A stretch of DNA of 64,000 nucleotides from Sipunculus nudus (taxonomy: Eukaryota; Annelida; Sipuncula; Golfingiida; Sipunculidae), in NCBI GenBank assembly GCA_026874595.1, contig CM049322.1, positions 44,766,840 through 44,830,839 of the forward strand. The letters run 5' to 3'. The notes beneath the pieces are model-generated. The model worked only from the letters and a program-made list of their open reading frames with translations, had not been told where the DNA came from and did no database searches. This document shows positions 22,493 to 33,804 of this stretch, piece after piece (the first letter of the stretch is position 1; every line of letters starts with the position of its first letter). The position numbers and the translations under genes are program-made.

Positions 22493-22604
22493 CCGTAATA
22501 ACAGACAAATCAAGCTTTCAAGGTAACATTAGTGTTAATACAGAAATACCGTAATAACAGACAAATCAAGCTTTCAAGGGAACAGTCTTAATACAGAAAT
22601 ACAT
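22493..22604. repeat. 56-bp tandem duplication
   Basis: CCGTAATAACAGACAAATC and the following AAGCTTTCAAGG occur at 22493 and 22549, with TTAATACAGAAATAC after each. The copies are nearly identical, so the event is recent. Confidence 0.85.
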
Positions 22605-23288
22605 TCGCGGTATAACAGTAACAATGATACAACTCAAAAGAGAATGTTACTTTCTATTATTATACCTTTGATGGACCGATGTGCTTGACTTAAATAACTG
22701 CAGTAATTAAAAATTTGTGCATATGAATGCGTCCCTGCTTTAACCATTTGACAGAATATCCCTGTCAAGGAGTATTTATTTTCACTCCAGCATATGTAGG
22801 TAATAATTCAAAAGTTTAAAGTCTTGAGCAAATTGAATTGACATAAAAAGCTTATCTGAATTTCTGGTCATGTCTACGCTAGCATAATCTTCCTGTGATA
22901 TACTGAGCGTAGAATCTTTCTGTGACATACCAGGCTCAGTCACAAAGCAGGAAACTTACGTTAAGCCTGATCTAGACCATGTCCAGCCACAGGAATTTGA
23001 AATCAGTTTGGTCCAACTCCAACTGTTCAATATATTTATAGTCTTCAGACTGTAGAATTTGATGCAGTTATCCTGAAGATGTATACAAGTAATCGTTAAG
23101 TGGACACATATCTTTGAATAACATTCTTCCAGTTAAATGTGATGACAGCAAAGTTGAGGATCATCCCCTTTTCGGTGCATATCCCACTGCTCTTCAGATT
23201 CTCTTGTATTTTGATGAATTAACATTTTTCAATCATTTTTGGGACGAAAGAAAAAAAACATGAACTATGTGGTTCTTATAGGAATCCT

Positions 23289-23306
23289 CCCCCCCCCCCC
23301 CCCCCC
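23289..23306. repeat. Poly-C tract
   Basis: About 18 C. Confidence 0.9.
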
Positions 23307-23439
23307 TCCCAGTGAAGAGTTAACAGCTAAGGTGTTTCCTTCTTGTGCTTCTGTGAAGACCACTGTATTTAAAACAAAGTGGTTTCGTCTATGTCCTGCA
23401 AGATTTTAATATCCTAGGAAATAAAGGGGTCCATGTTGC

Positions 23440-23960
23440 AGGACCAGACGGTATTCACATATATTGTGGCAATGTAAAAGCTGTTTTTGTGACAACCTTG
23501 GCAATCATCCTGTCGAGGGATTTCTGCAGAACCTCAGTGGCTTTAGGGTGTGTCTGTTTTGCATGATAAAGAGGTAATGCAGCCCACTTTTGAAGGCACA
23601 TACACCAATAAGGGACTTAACTTGGTCACAATCAACAAGTTAGGATTGTGGAGGAATACCCGACTCAGGCATCAATGTAGAGTGTAAAAGTTGATTCAGT
23701 CCTTCAAGGTTTGAAATATTTCATTTTTTATGCAATGAAATAGTCGGTGATGTGTTGCATTCAATATAAGAAGACATAATAAGGTCTTTTAAGAAGACCA
23801 GTGCGTTTGGTCTGATGTATTGGTGCGAGGGAGCGGAGGGCTTGACGGAGTTGGATCAGGACTTGATATCCTTTATGTCCGAAGAAAAATTAAGATACTT
23901 CACAGTGCCCTGTCCATTCAGAGAAAGCTGCCAGGGCCTTCCATATATGACAGGTAAACC
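23440..23960 (-). pseudogene. Broken coding-like sequence, unidentified
   Basis: On the minus strand 23560-23440 reads ALPLYHAKQTHPKATEVLQ then LDRMIAKVVTKTAFTLPQYM. Just upstream in another frame is LVDCDQVKSLIGVCAFK, preceded by a stop. Still further up (about 23930-23780) HKGYQVLIQLRQALRSL appears. The pieces have protein-like composition on the same strand in different frames, consistent with a decayed transposon ORF. I cannot name the family. Confidence 0.3.
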
Positions 23961-24533
23961 TACCAAGCTAAACAAATATAGTTTAACCTGATGACAATGA
24001 TATATTATAATTGTGTATATATATTATTTATACATTGTTGATATATAAACCATAATATCCTCACAAAACATTTAATCCAACATTGAATAACAATATAAGC
24101 AATAAAAATGTTTTAAACGAACTCTGTACCAACTTGCATGACCAGCTAAAGTGTGCCGTGTATTATAATTTTGAATAAAAAACATACATTAACATTTGTT
24201 TCATAGGCCCAGATGAGGGATCAAGAAAGGCCCATCCTATTAAATACAGCTTACTAACAAGCAATTTGTCTCATGAAGAGAGGATCAGGCAAAATAAAAG
24301 GAAAACCGCAAGGCCAGATGCACATAATTCAGTGCTGACATGCGTTTTATACTTCTGGGACATAGATATATAAAATATATTGTAAGAGGTTTCGGGACAA
24401 ATTACATGATTATAAAAAGTGCATAACGTTTCAGGATTAAGGACATAATAAACAGCTCTTGCTGCATATATGCACTGGCATTAATTGAATTAGAAGTCCT
24501 GATCTGCTTAATATTTGATACTGACAATCATCA

Positions 24534-24900
24534 CTAGCTTTTCATCTTCAGAAATCCAACGTCAGAACAGTATCTTAATAGGGCAAGTGGTTGCTGCCTT
24601 TCCTATGTTACAGTGACTTCCTGAGCGATCATGAAATGCATTTGCAGTCGAAGGTCAGGCTGCAGAGAAAATTCTTAATCTTACGGAAGGGAAAGATTTC
24701 AACGTGCATGTAGTGCAGGCAAAGAAAGGGGAAAACGTAGCCACTACTGATCTCGAGATCACCGAGAATATTACGTTTAAGGTCGAAAATAACCGGCCCC
24801 AAAGGTGAGTCAGAAAACGACTTGCCTGTGGAGAGAGACCTATGGAATGACTGACAGAAGAACGGAGGAAATGGGGCATAAGCGACATGGAGAAGGTATT
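24534..24900 (+). pseudogene. Unidentified protein remnant with in-frame TGA codons
   Basis: A single frame can be read for about 120 codons: NSILIGQVVAAFPMLQ, stop, LPERS, stop, NAFAVEGQAAEKILNLTEG, DFNVHVVQAKKGENVATTD, NITFKVENNRPQR, stop, VRKRLACGERPME, stop, LTEERRKWGISDMEKVL. All four stops are TGA; at least the last two sit where CGA (Arg) would restore a natural sequence. The third TGA also creates a good-looking AG/GTGAGT donor, so part of it could be misread as an intact exon (24651-24805). It is a C-terminal region of a transposon or gene protein that I do not recognise. It ends at (TA)n. Confidence 0.5.
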
Positions 24901-24925
24901 AAACCATTTATTTTCCTGTGCCAGG

Positions 24926-24930
<5 letters not shown>

Positions 24931-24990
<60 letters not shown>
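24931..24990. repeat. (TA)n microsatellite
   Basis: About 30 TA units between the pseudogene and the inverted Penelope terminus. Confidence 0.95.
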
Positions 24991-24991
<1 letters not shown>

Positions 24992-24995
<4 letters not shown>

Positions 24996-25145
24996 TAATC
25001 ATATGAGTGAGTGAAGTAGATATATGATACCTTAATGAAGACTCGCTGGTGTTGTCACTCTTGCTGCATTATGGAACATCAATCTACTCATAATATCCCT
25101 CCAGACGTAATTCAAAACTGACACAGTTCATACTGACACACAACT
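24992..25145 (-). mobile_element. Inverted terminal segment of the Penelope-like element
   Basis: GAAGTAGATATATGATACCT (from about 25013) and GCTGGTGTTGTCACTCTTG (to 25065) are the reverse complement of the segment at 28118-28190 after the Penelope ORF, also beside (TA)n. Inverted terminal repeats of this type are known for Penelope-like elements. 25066-25145 probably holds the start of the element's coding region, with stops. Confidence 0.6.
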
Positions 25146-27262
25146 ACTTTCAGATTCCTTCGGCTTCAGCTGCCGATCCCGTCTTGGTTACGAACCAGTG
25201 GTCGGAGGTCGCGCTCCAGCGCTAGGCTTGGCGAGCGCGCAAGTCTGCTCTACTTGACCTTGTGGCTATGTACACTCAGGAGGCTCAGCCAGCTGGTCCT
25301 TGATTCCGCCGCTTACAGCCTCGGCCTTCACCGGCCTCGGCGTCCGGGTTCTGTTTGAATTCGGACACCTTTCAGTCCCCTTCCTCCACACCTCCGGTGT
25401 GCATGGAATTCACGGACAATTCCGTTGACCTCTTACGCGAGCATCACACCGCCGTATCTGGTTCGCTCTCTACCGCTACTGGTGCCCCGGTGCCATCCGG
25501 GTCATCTAAGGCGTGGTCCCACGGCACCCTCTGGAACTCCCGTGGGTACTGGGCGACATGTTTTGATCGGTTGATTCCATATCCGTCTCACCCGGAGGTT
25601 CCTTAGTCGCCTATGCGTCTCGAAACGGGCCTGGAACAACCTTTCGACGATGGAAAATTCCGCCAAAATTCCGCCAATGTTTCCGACGTCAACTTACCGA
25701 TTTAGAGGGGCCCGGCCGTCAGGCGGCGGGGATGGTTAATGATTTACAAGCTGTCAAAAGCCTCCTCGCCCTCTCCCCTATCCTGCCACTATAAATGATA
25801 TATTGCAAGCTTCCGCGCACGACTGTGCCGAACTCCAGCAAGTTATTTGGAGGGTAGTCTCCATTCGTTGTGTACCCTTTAACCTGTACTCACCCAAGCT
25901 GAAATTGCTGAGCTCTACACTCAACCTTTCACGGGTTCTCTCTATTTGGGGGTCAACTTCGGCCCCTATTCGACCGTGCGTTCGATCGTTCCGATCGGCA
26001 GGCCAGCCTCCGTTCGGCCGTTCCTGCCCCTCGCCCGTCTTACCGAATCCCTCGGACTCTGCCTTCCGTTTTGGCCCCCTCGTCTGCTCGTCGGGCACCC
26101 GCTCCGTCTTCCCGTACTTCCGGCCGTGCCAGTCAATCCCCGCCCCTTCGAAGTCGTTCCTCGCGCCGAGGTTCTACCAAGAAATGACTCCTTGGGTCCG
26201 GTTGGCGCTCAACTACGCGCCTATTTTCAGCTTGGGCGGGCATCACTTCACACCGTGCTGGTTCTAAGCACGATCAAGTTCGGGTTCCGTATTACGTTTA
26301 TGCGCAACCCTCCCGTCTCACTGCACCCGTTTTACACTCCTCCTCCCACGGATCTGGTCAAACGTCTCGCGTTGGAGGAGGCCATTCAGTTTATGTTGGA
26401 CAAGAGGGCGATCCTCGAGGTTCCCCCTTCCTCACGGAGGTTTTACTCTCGTCTCTTTCTCGTTCCGAATCCGCACGGACTGTGGCCCCCCATTATCAAT
26501 CTCAAGTGCCTCAATTCGTTCATCGACCCACCCCCTTTTCGGATGTTCAAAATTCATGCGGTCCTCCGCATTATCCGACGGATGGATTGGGCGTTCAAAA
26601 TAGACATTACGGATGCGTATTTTCACGTGCCCATCCATCCGTCGTCCCAACCGTTTCTTCGGTTCGCCTACGAGAACCGCATGTACCGCATGTATCCAGG
26701 TGCTTCTGTTCGGAATCAATGTGGCCCCCTGGATTTTTACGATGCTCCTCCACACGGTCACTCGTTACCTCCGCTCCCAGTGCATCTCTCCCGTGCGAAT
26801 TTGCTCAGAAGCTCAGGGCGCAAATTCGTTCCTTTCTCGCCTCCTGCCGTATCGATTCTTGTGCCGCTGCATCTCTTCACGGCGCTCTCAACTAGGCCGC
26901 GACTTTCGTTCCATTCGGTCGGTTCTATCCCCGTCCGGTTCAGTCGCTCCTTCGCGCTCGCGGCCTTCTCCATCTGCGTTCGGTTCGTCCCGCGGCCCTC
27001 TTGTTTCAACTCACGTGGCAGGTCCTTCGTCCCTGGTTAGACCTTACCTTTCTACTACAGGGCGTTCCTTTCTCTCAGGAGATCGACTGTACGGTGTTCA
27101 CCGACATGTCTCCTCGGTTTGGGTACCCATATGGCCGATCACCGCGTCTTGGGCGTCTGGTCCCCTTCGGAATGCCTGCTTCATATAAATGTCCTCGACC
27201 TTCGCGCCGTTTGTCGTGCCTACTCCCGTTGGTCCCGCCGCTTACTGGGCCGTCCCATACTA
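25145..27262 (+). mobile_element. DIRS-like retrotransposon remnant: gag, reverse transcriptase, RNase H
   Basis: GC-rich and unlike its flanks. A gag tail at about 25970-26170 (QASLRSAVPAPRPSYR ... RSRSSRRGSTKK) matches the copy at 20930. The RT frame (26200-26700) has FGFRITFMRNPPVS, EEAIQFMLDKRAI, YSRLFLVPNPHGLWPPIINL, NSFIDPPPFRM and the palm motif A in KIDITDAYFHVPIHP (about 26597-26640). After a frame change, INVAPWIFTMLLHTVTRYL (26715-26775) continues. The text then jumps from QCISPVR to LRAQIRSFLASC: the stretch with the YLDD catalytic box is absent. RNase H follows: QEIDCTVFTD (to about 27106) and WSPSECLLHINVLDLRAV (27159-27212), a DIRS hallmark. At least two frameshifts and the lost active site make it dead. 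The tyrosine recombinase is missing; homology ends at a join with Penelope sequence near 27262. Confidence 0.85.
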
Positions 27263-28030
27263 GTCAGAGACAAATAGGTATAACACCTCAGATCAATATT
27301 CAAAAACCTTGGATACAGACCACAAACCATAGACCATGAAATGACGGGAACCACCACACTCCCGCGGAATAAACTTTTAAAACCTAGAAAAAAAACCAGA
27401 ACACCACCGTGTTCCACTGGTTGTCAAGTACCATCCTTCGCTACGCCCACTTAACAAAATCATCAAGGATCTACAACCAATCCAACAAACGGACAATAAA
27501 ACTTTTCAATGAAATACAAATGATATCATACAGACAACCAATAAACCTCCGACATACCCTTGTAAATAACAAAGAGTCCCCTCAGCAAGATAAAAAATGG
27601 TACATACCCTTGTAACAAGGCCAGATGCAAATCATGTGCCCTAATACCCACAGGAGAAAACCTAAAGATCAATAACCACAGTCAAAACGTACAGGGACAG
27701 TTTAACTGCAAATCTAGGGGATTGGTGTACTGCATACAATGCAAAATTTGCCCTACAACAACGTACATAGGAGAGACAGGCCAGACCCTGAGACAACGCA
27801 TAAATGGCCAGAGACAAACCATAAACTCTAAGAACACCCATGTACCAATTGGAATCCATTTTTCAAAGGATGGACATACAGCCTCCGACATGAAAATATT
27901 TCTCATAAAGGGACACCTCCAAGACACCAACTTTAGAAGAATTTGGGAGATGAAATCCATTGAAAAATTCAACTGCATTCAGGAAGGACTAAACAGGGAC
28001 AATGGGTTCCTTACCCATAATAAAAATTAG
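27262..28030 (+). mobile_element. Penelope-like retroelement, post-RT region and GIY-YIG endonuclease
   Basis: Reading across frameshifts: HLRSIFKNLGYRPQTID and LPRNKLLKPRKKT (27280-27390), VVKYHPSLRPLNKIIKDL (27421-27475), NEIQMISYRQPINLRHTLV (27510-27565), then a stop at 27615, CKSCALIPTGENLKINNH, and an open frame 27722-28030. The last has VYCIQCKICPTTTYIGETG, with TYIGETGQTLRQR as the GIY-YIG core, IGIHFSKDGHTASDMKIFL and GLNRDNGFL near the end, then TAG. This is the C-terminal endonuclease of Penelope-like elements, which nicks target DNA to prime reverse transcription by the telomerase-like RT. The RT core is missing, and at least three frame changes are needed, so the copy is dead, but the endonuclease frame itself is intact. 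Its 3' tail forms the start of the 1.27-kb array. Confidence 0.85.
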
Positions 28031-28033
28031 CAA

Positions 28034-31000
28034 CTAGATTCAAAATGCTTGTACAAATTTTACTTTTCTTAATGTTTACACTTGCACATAATGTAATAAA
28101 AGCACATTTTAAAAAAAAAGGTCAAGAGTGACAACACCAGCTAGTTTACAATAAGGTATCATATATCTACTTCTTTTACTCATATATATATATATATATA
28201 GACTAGCACGGCAATTCAAACCATATATATATAATCATAAATAATTGTTCTTTATGATAGGTAACGTATTATTCAAATAGAATGCATCAGATATAATGAA
28301 CTGTCAATCCAATATCAGTTAGGCATTACACACATTACACACTGGACGAAAGGTAATATATTTTAATGTTTCTCTTTTAACCTTTGGTATCAAAAATTCA
28401 AAATGCTTTGTAAGTTAGAATCCGGTTTTGAAGCGAAGGCGATTGGACAAAGAGTCAAATGTGTTAGATTGACTTTGGCAGTGGTTTACCAACGTTAGAA
28501 GTCACAGCGGTCCTATAAACGGACCACTCTAGGGGAAAAGCGGAAAAAACAGGCTCCAAATCGATCCACACCACTTTTTTTAAAGTAGGTACCGAGGCCT
28601 TGACCTTTGACCCCGTTACCTAAAACTGATAGGGTTCTTCAGCCATGTGTGGGCGAGTCATATGTGAAAGATGAGAGTTTCAGGCGAAAAGGTTTGCCTT
28701 GAAAATCGGTCCACAAGATATTTAAAAAGTGGGTCCCGTGGCCTTGACCTTTGCCCTCAAAATCGTTAGGGTTTTCCTCCATGTGTGGATTAGTCATATG
28801 TGAAAGATAAAAAGGTTCATGTGATAAGGTTTGGCTTAAAATCGATCTGCAAGGCAATCCCGGACGGACGGACTCACGAACGGAGGCATTCTAAATCCCC
28901 ATCTGCAACTCCCATGCTAGGGGATGAATACATGGACCACTATGCGGGGCTAAGCTGAAACTGACACGCCCACCGAAGGCCATATCACAAATATTGTACA
29001 GTGACCTAATGTGTTGTTTGTCGGAGGAGATTAGCAGAACATGTTTGCATATTGAGTTTGACCAGACTATAGCAAATATCTGTATACTAGTAAATAAAGT
29101 GGAATAACCGATCCTGCTCTGGTGGCAAAGTTTAATTCGGAGAGGTCTGACATGTAATACAGCGAGTCTGGAGCCCTCACAAACAATAAACAACCATATG
29201 CACTTGATAGAGATGTTTACTGACTGAGATAATGCGTGCAAAAGAAAACGTCAATGGCGGACTGGCGGCAAGACAATACGGTGACTATAGGGCATCGCTA
29301 GTGCTAGATTCAAAATGCTTGTACAAATTTTACTTTTCTTAATGTTTACACTTGCACATAATGTAATATAAGCACAGTTTAAAAAAAAGGTCAAGAGTGA
29401 CAACACCAGCTAGTTTACAATAAGGTATCATATATCTACTTCTTTTACTCATATATATATATATATATAGACTAGCACGGCAATTCAAACCATATATATA
29501 TAATCATAAGTAATTGATCTTTATGGTAGGTAACGTATTATTCATATAGAATGCATCAGATATAATTAACTGTCAATCAAATATCAGTTAGGCATTACAC
29601 ACATTACACACTGGACGAAAGGTAATATATTTTAATGTTTCTCTTTTAACCTTTGGTATCAAAAATTCAAAATGCTTTGTAAGTTAGAATCCGGTTTTGA
29701 AGCGAAGGCGATTGGACAAAGAGTCAAATGTGTTAGTTGACTTTGGCAGTGGTTTACCAACGTTAGAAGTCACAGCGGTCCTATAAACGGACCACTCTAG
29801 GGAAAAGCGGGAAAAAAAACAGGCTCTAAATCGATCCACACCACTTTTTTTAAAGTAGGTACCGAGGCCTTGACCTTTGACCCCGTTACCTAAAACTGAT
29901 AGGGTTCTTCAGCCATGTGTGGGCGAGTCATATGTGAAAGATGAGAGTTTCAGGCGAAAAGGTTTGCCTTGAAAATCGGTCCACAAGATATTTAAAAAGT
30001 GGGTCCCGTGGCCTTGACCTTTGCCCTCAAAATTGTTAGGGTTTTCCTCCATGTGTGGATTAGTCATATGTGAAAGATAAAAAGGTTCATGTGATAAGGT
30101 TTGGCTTAAAATCGATCTGCAAGGCAATCCCGGACGGACGGACTCACGAACGGAGGCATTCTAAATCCCCATCTGCAACTCCCATGCTAGGGGATGAATA
30201 CATGGACCACTATGCGGGGCTAAGCTGAAACTGACACGCCCACCGAAGGCCATATCACAAATATTGTACACAGTGACCTAATGTGTTGTTTGTCGGAGGA
30301 GATTAGCAGAACATGTTTGCATATTGAGTTTGACCAGACTATAGCAAATATCTGTATACTAGTAAATAAAGTGGAATAACCGATCCTGCTCTGGTGGCAA
30401 AGTTTAATTCGGAGAGGTCTGACATGTAATACAGCGAGTCTGGAGCCCTCACAAACAATAAACAACCATATGCACTTGATAGAGATGTTTACTGACTGAG
30501 ATAAAGCGTGCAAAAGAAAACGTCAATGGCGGACTGGCGGCAAGACAATACGGTGACTATAGGGCATCGCTAGTGCTAGATTCAAAATGCTTGTACAAAT
30601 TTTACTTTTCTTAATGTTTACACTTGCACAATGTAATATAAGCACAGTTTAAAAAAAAGGTCAAGAGTGACAACACCAGCTAGTTTACAATAAGGTATCA
30701 TATATCTACTTCTTTTACTCATATATATATATATATATATAGACTAGCACGGCAATTCAAACCATATATATATAATCATAAATAATTGATCTTTATGATA
30801 GGTAACGTATTATTCAAATAGAATGCATCAGATATAATGAACTGTCAATCCAATATCAGTTAGGCATTACACACATTACACACTGGACGAAAGGTAATAT
30901 ATTTTAATGTTTCCCTTTTAACCTTTGGTATCAAAAATTCAAAATGCTTTGTAAGTTAGAATCCGGTTTTGAAGCGAAGGCGATTGGACAAAGAGTCAAA

Positions 31001-33117
31001 TGTGTTAGATTGACTTTGGCAGTGGTTTACCAACGTTAGAAGTCACAGCGGTCCTATAAACGGACCACTCTAGGGAAAAGCGGAAAAAAAACAGGCTCCA
31101 AATCGATCCACACCACTTTTTTTAAAGTAGGTACCGAGGCCTTGACCTTTGACCCCGTTACCTAAAACTGATAGGGTTCTTCAGCCATGTGTGGGCGAGT
31201 CATATGTGAAAGATGAGAGTTTCAGGCGAAAAGGTTTGCCTTGAAAATCGGTCCACAAGATATTTAAAAAGTGGGTCCCGTGGCCTTGACCTTTGCCCTC
31301 AAAATTGTTAGGGTTTTCCTCCATGTGTGGATTAGTCATATGTGAAAGATAAAAAGGTTCATGTGATAAGGTTTGGCTTAAAATCGATCAGCAAGGCAAT
31401 CCCGGACGGACGGACTCACGAACGGAGGCATTCTAAATCCCCATCTGCAACTCCCATGCTAGGGGATGAATACATGGACCACTATGCGGGGCTAAGCTGA
31501 AACTGACACGCCCACCGAAGGCCATATCACAAATATTGTACACAGTGACCTAATGTGTTGTTTGTCGGAGGAGATTAGCAGAACATGTTTGCATATTGAG
31601 TTTGACCAGACTATAGCAAATATCTGTATACTAGTAAATAAAGTGGAATAACCGATCCTGCTCTGGTGGCAAAGTTTAATTCGGAGAGGTCTGACATGTA
31701 ATACAGCGAGTCTGGAGCCCTCACAAACAATAAACAACCATATGCACTTGATAGAGATGTTTACTGACTGAGATAATGCGTGCAAAAGAAAACGTCAATG
31801 GCGGACTGGCGGCAAGACAATACGGTGACTATAGGGCATCGCTAGAGCTAGATTCAAAATGCTTGTACAAATTTTACTTTTCTTAATGTTTACACTTGCA
31901 CATAATGTAATATAAGCACAGTTTAAAAAAAAGGTCAAGAGTGACAACACCAGCTAGTTTACAATAAGGTATCATATATCTACTTCTTTTACTCATATAT
32001 ATATATATAGACTAGCACGGCAATTCAAACCATATATATATAATCATAAATAATTGATCTTTATGATAGGTAACGTATTATTCAAATAGAATGCATCAGA
32101 TATAATGAATTGTCAATCCAATATCAGTTAGGCATTACACACATTACACACTGGACGAAAGGTAATATATTTAAATGTTTCTCTTTTAACCTTTGGTATC
32201 AAAAATTCAAAATGCTTTGTAAGTTAGAATCCGGTTTTGAAGCGAAGGCGATTGGACAAAGAGTCAAATGTGTTAGATTGACTTTGGCAGTGGTTTACCA
32301 ACGTTAGAAGTCACAGCGGTCCTATAAACGGACCACTCTAGGGAAAAGCGGAAAAAAAAAACAGGCTCCAAATCGATCCACACCACTTTTTTTAAAGTAG
32401 GTACCGAGGCCTTGACCTTTGACCCCGTTACCTAAAACTGATAGGGTTCTTCAGCCATGTGTGGGCGAGTCATATGTGAAAGATGAGAGTTTCAGGCGAA
32501 AAGGTTTGCCTTGAAAATCGGTCCACAAGATATTTAAAAAGTGGGTCCCGTGGCCTTGACCTTTGCCCTCAAAATTGTTAGGGTTTTCCTCTATGTGTGG
32601 ATTAGTCATATGTGAAAGATAAAAAGGTTCATGTGATAAGGTTTGGCTTAAAATCGATCTGCAAGGCAATCCCGGACGGACGGACTCACGAACGGAGGCA
32701 TTCTAAATCCCCATCTGCAACTCCCATGCTAGGGGATGAATACATGGACCACTATGCGGGGCTAAGCTGAAACTGACACGCCCACCGAAGGCCATATCAC
32801 AAATATTGTACACAGTGACCTAATGTGTTGTTTGTCGGAGGAGATAAGCAGAACATGTTTGCATATTGAGTTTGACCAGACTATAGCAAATATCTGTATA
32901 CTAGTAAATAAAGTGGAATAACCGATCCTGCTCTGGTGGCAAAGTTTAATTCGGAGAGGTCTGACATGTAATACAGCGAGTCTGGAGCCCTCACAAACAA
33001 TAAACAACCATATACAATTGATAGAGATGTTTTCTGACTGAGATAGTGCGTGCAAAAGAAAACGTCTATGGCGGACTGGCGGCAAGACAATACGATGATT
33101 ATAGGGCATTGCTAGAG
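28034..33117. repeat. Four tandem copies of a 1.27-kb unit
   Basis: CTAGATTCAAAATGCTTG starts units at 28034, 29304, 30576 and 31848, so periods are 1270, 1272 and 1272; the fourth ends near 33117. The copies differ only by isolated substitutions, indels in A or TA runs, and a few changes at the end of unit 4, so they are about 98% alike by eye. Each unit contains: a Penelope 3' tail (first ~170 bp) ending in (TA)n; AT-rich sequence; GGTCC-TATAAAC-GGACC; the GACCTTTGACC module (28601 in unit 1); a CGGACGGACGGACTCACG-type run; and a terminal part of the GCAAAAGAAAACG/CTATAGGGCATCGCT family. The 72- and 97-codon minus-strand frames recur only because the DNA repeats. Confidence 0.95.
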
Positions 33118-33804
33118 CCCTACTATAAAACATGTTAGGACATTATGAATACTGAAAACATTGCTCAGTTGTACTGACTGTTGGTGTCTCATGATCTCCG
33201 GTGTTACATTTTCTTATCTTTATCACAGAGTGCGAGACGAATACAAGGAAAATGAATGACAGTGCATGTTGTATCAAACGATGGCGCCGCAAGGAAACCT
33301 ACTGACAAATATTAAGTTCAAAAGATTGTACAAGACAAGAAAAGATTGTTTAATCCTAGACATTCTGGTTAAATATGTAATGAAAGTTTCGCATCCGATG
33401 ACAGCTGACCATGAAAACCACTTTTCATGTTTCAGATATATTTTTTTTATAATTATCACTGTCCCCATGAATCAACAAGCACTCGAATTAAGTAAAATGA
33501 TAACAGATCGGAAGCACTTTTGAATGTTACTTGAAAAATGTCTAATAATTCGGTCTGCAGAAAGCATTTCTGTTCATATAATATGAGATACTGTTGAAAA
33601 AGCAGAGGTTTGTGTGTGAGACCTGTTTTTAATCATGGGTACAGGCAAGGGTCAACCGAGAGGTAACTTAAAGGGACCAAATCACCTGTCTGACCTTTAT
33701 AATATGAAGATAATGAGTATTAGGTCAACAGCATTACAGGGCTGCCTAAACTCCTACAGGAAGAGCAGTGTGACCAATGATAGTGGCACATCAAGTGCCA
33801 ATAG
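33118..33804. other. Unassigned stretch between array and Merlin remnant
   Basis: An 85-codon frame (33266-33523) has no recognisable domain. Part of the right half probably belongs to the 5' region of the Merlin element. Confidence 0.35.

Larger units (their letters stand above)
22321..23440. other. AT-rich intergenic DNA
   Basis: It contains the 56-bp duplication at 22493-22604 and a C tract at 23289-23306. No gene was seen. Confidence 0.4.

Noticed and set aside
24651-24805. Intact exon with AG/GTGAGT donor
   Set aside because: The homology-like frame continues past the donor, and the donor itself comes from a probable CGA to TGA change, so it is part of a pseudogene.
24805-25014. Frames running through (TA)n (also at 20725, 47692, 54537, 55063 and 55649)
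   Set aside because: They are IYIYIY artefacts of microsatellites.
25778-27009. Several long minus-strand and alternative plus-strand frames
   Set aside because: They are shadows caused by the GC-rich composition of the DIRS block.
28639-33133. Recurring 72-, 97- and 116-123-codon minus-strand frames at the same place in each 1.27-kb unit
   Set aside because: They repeat because the DNA repeats; reading frames vary with small indels and show no domain.
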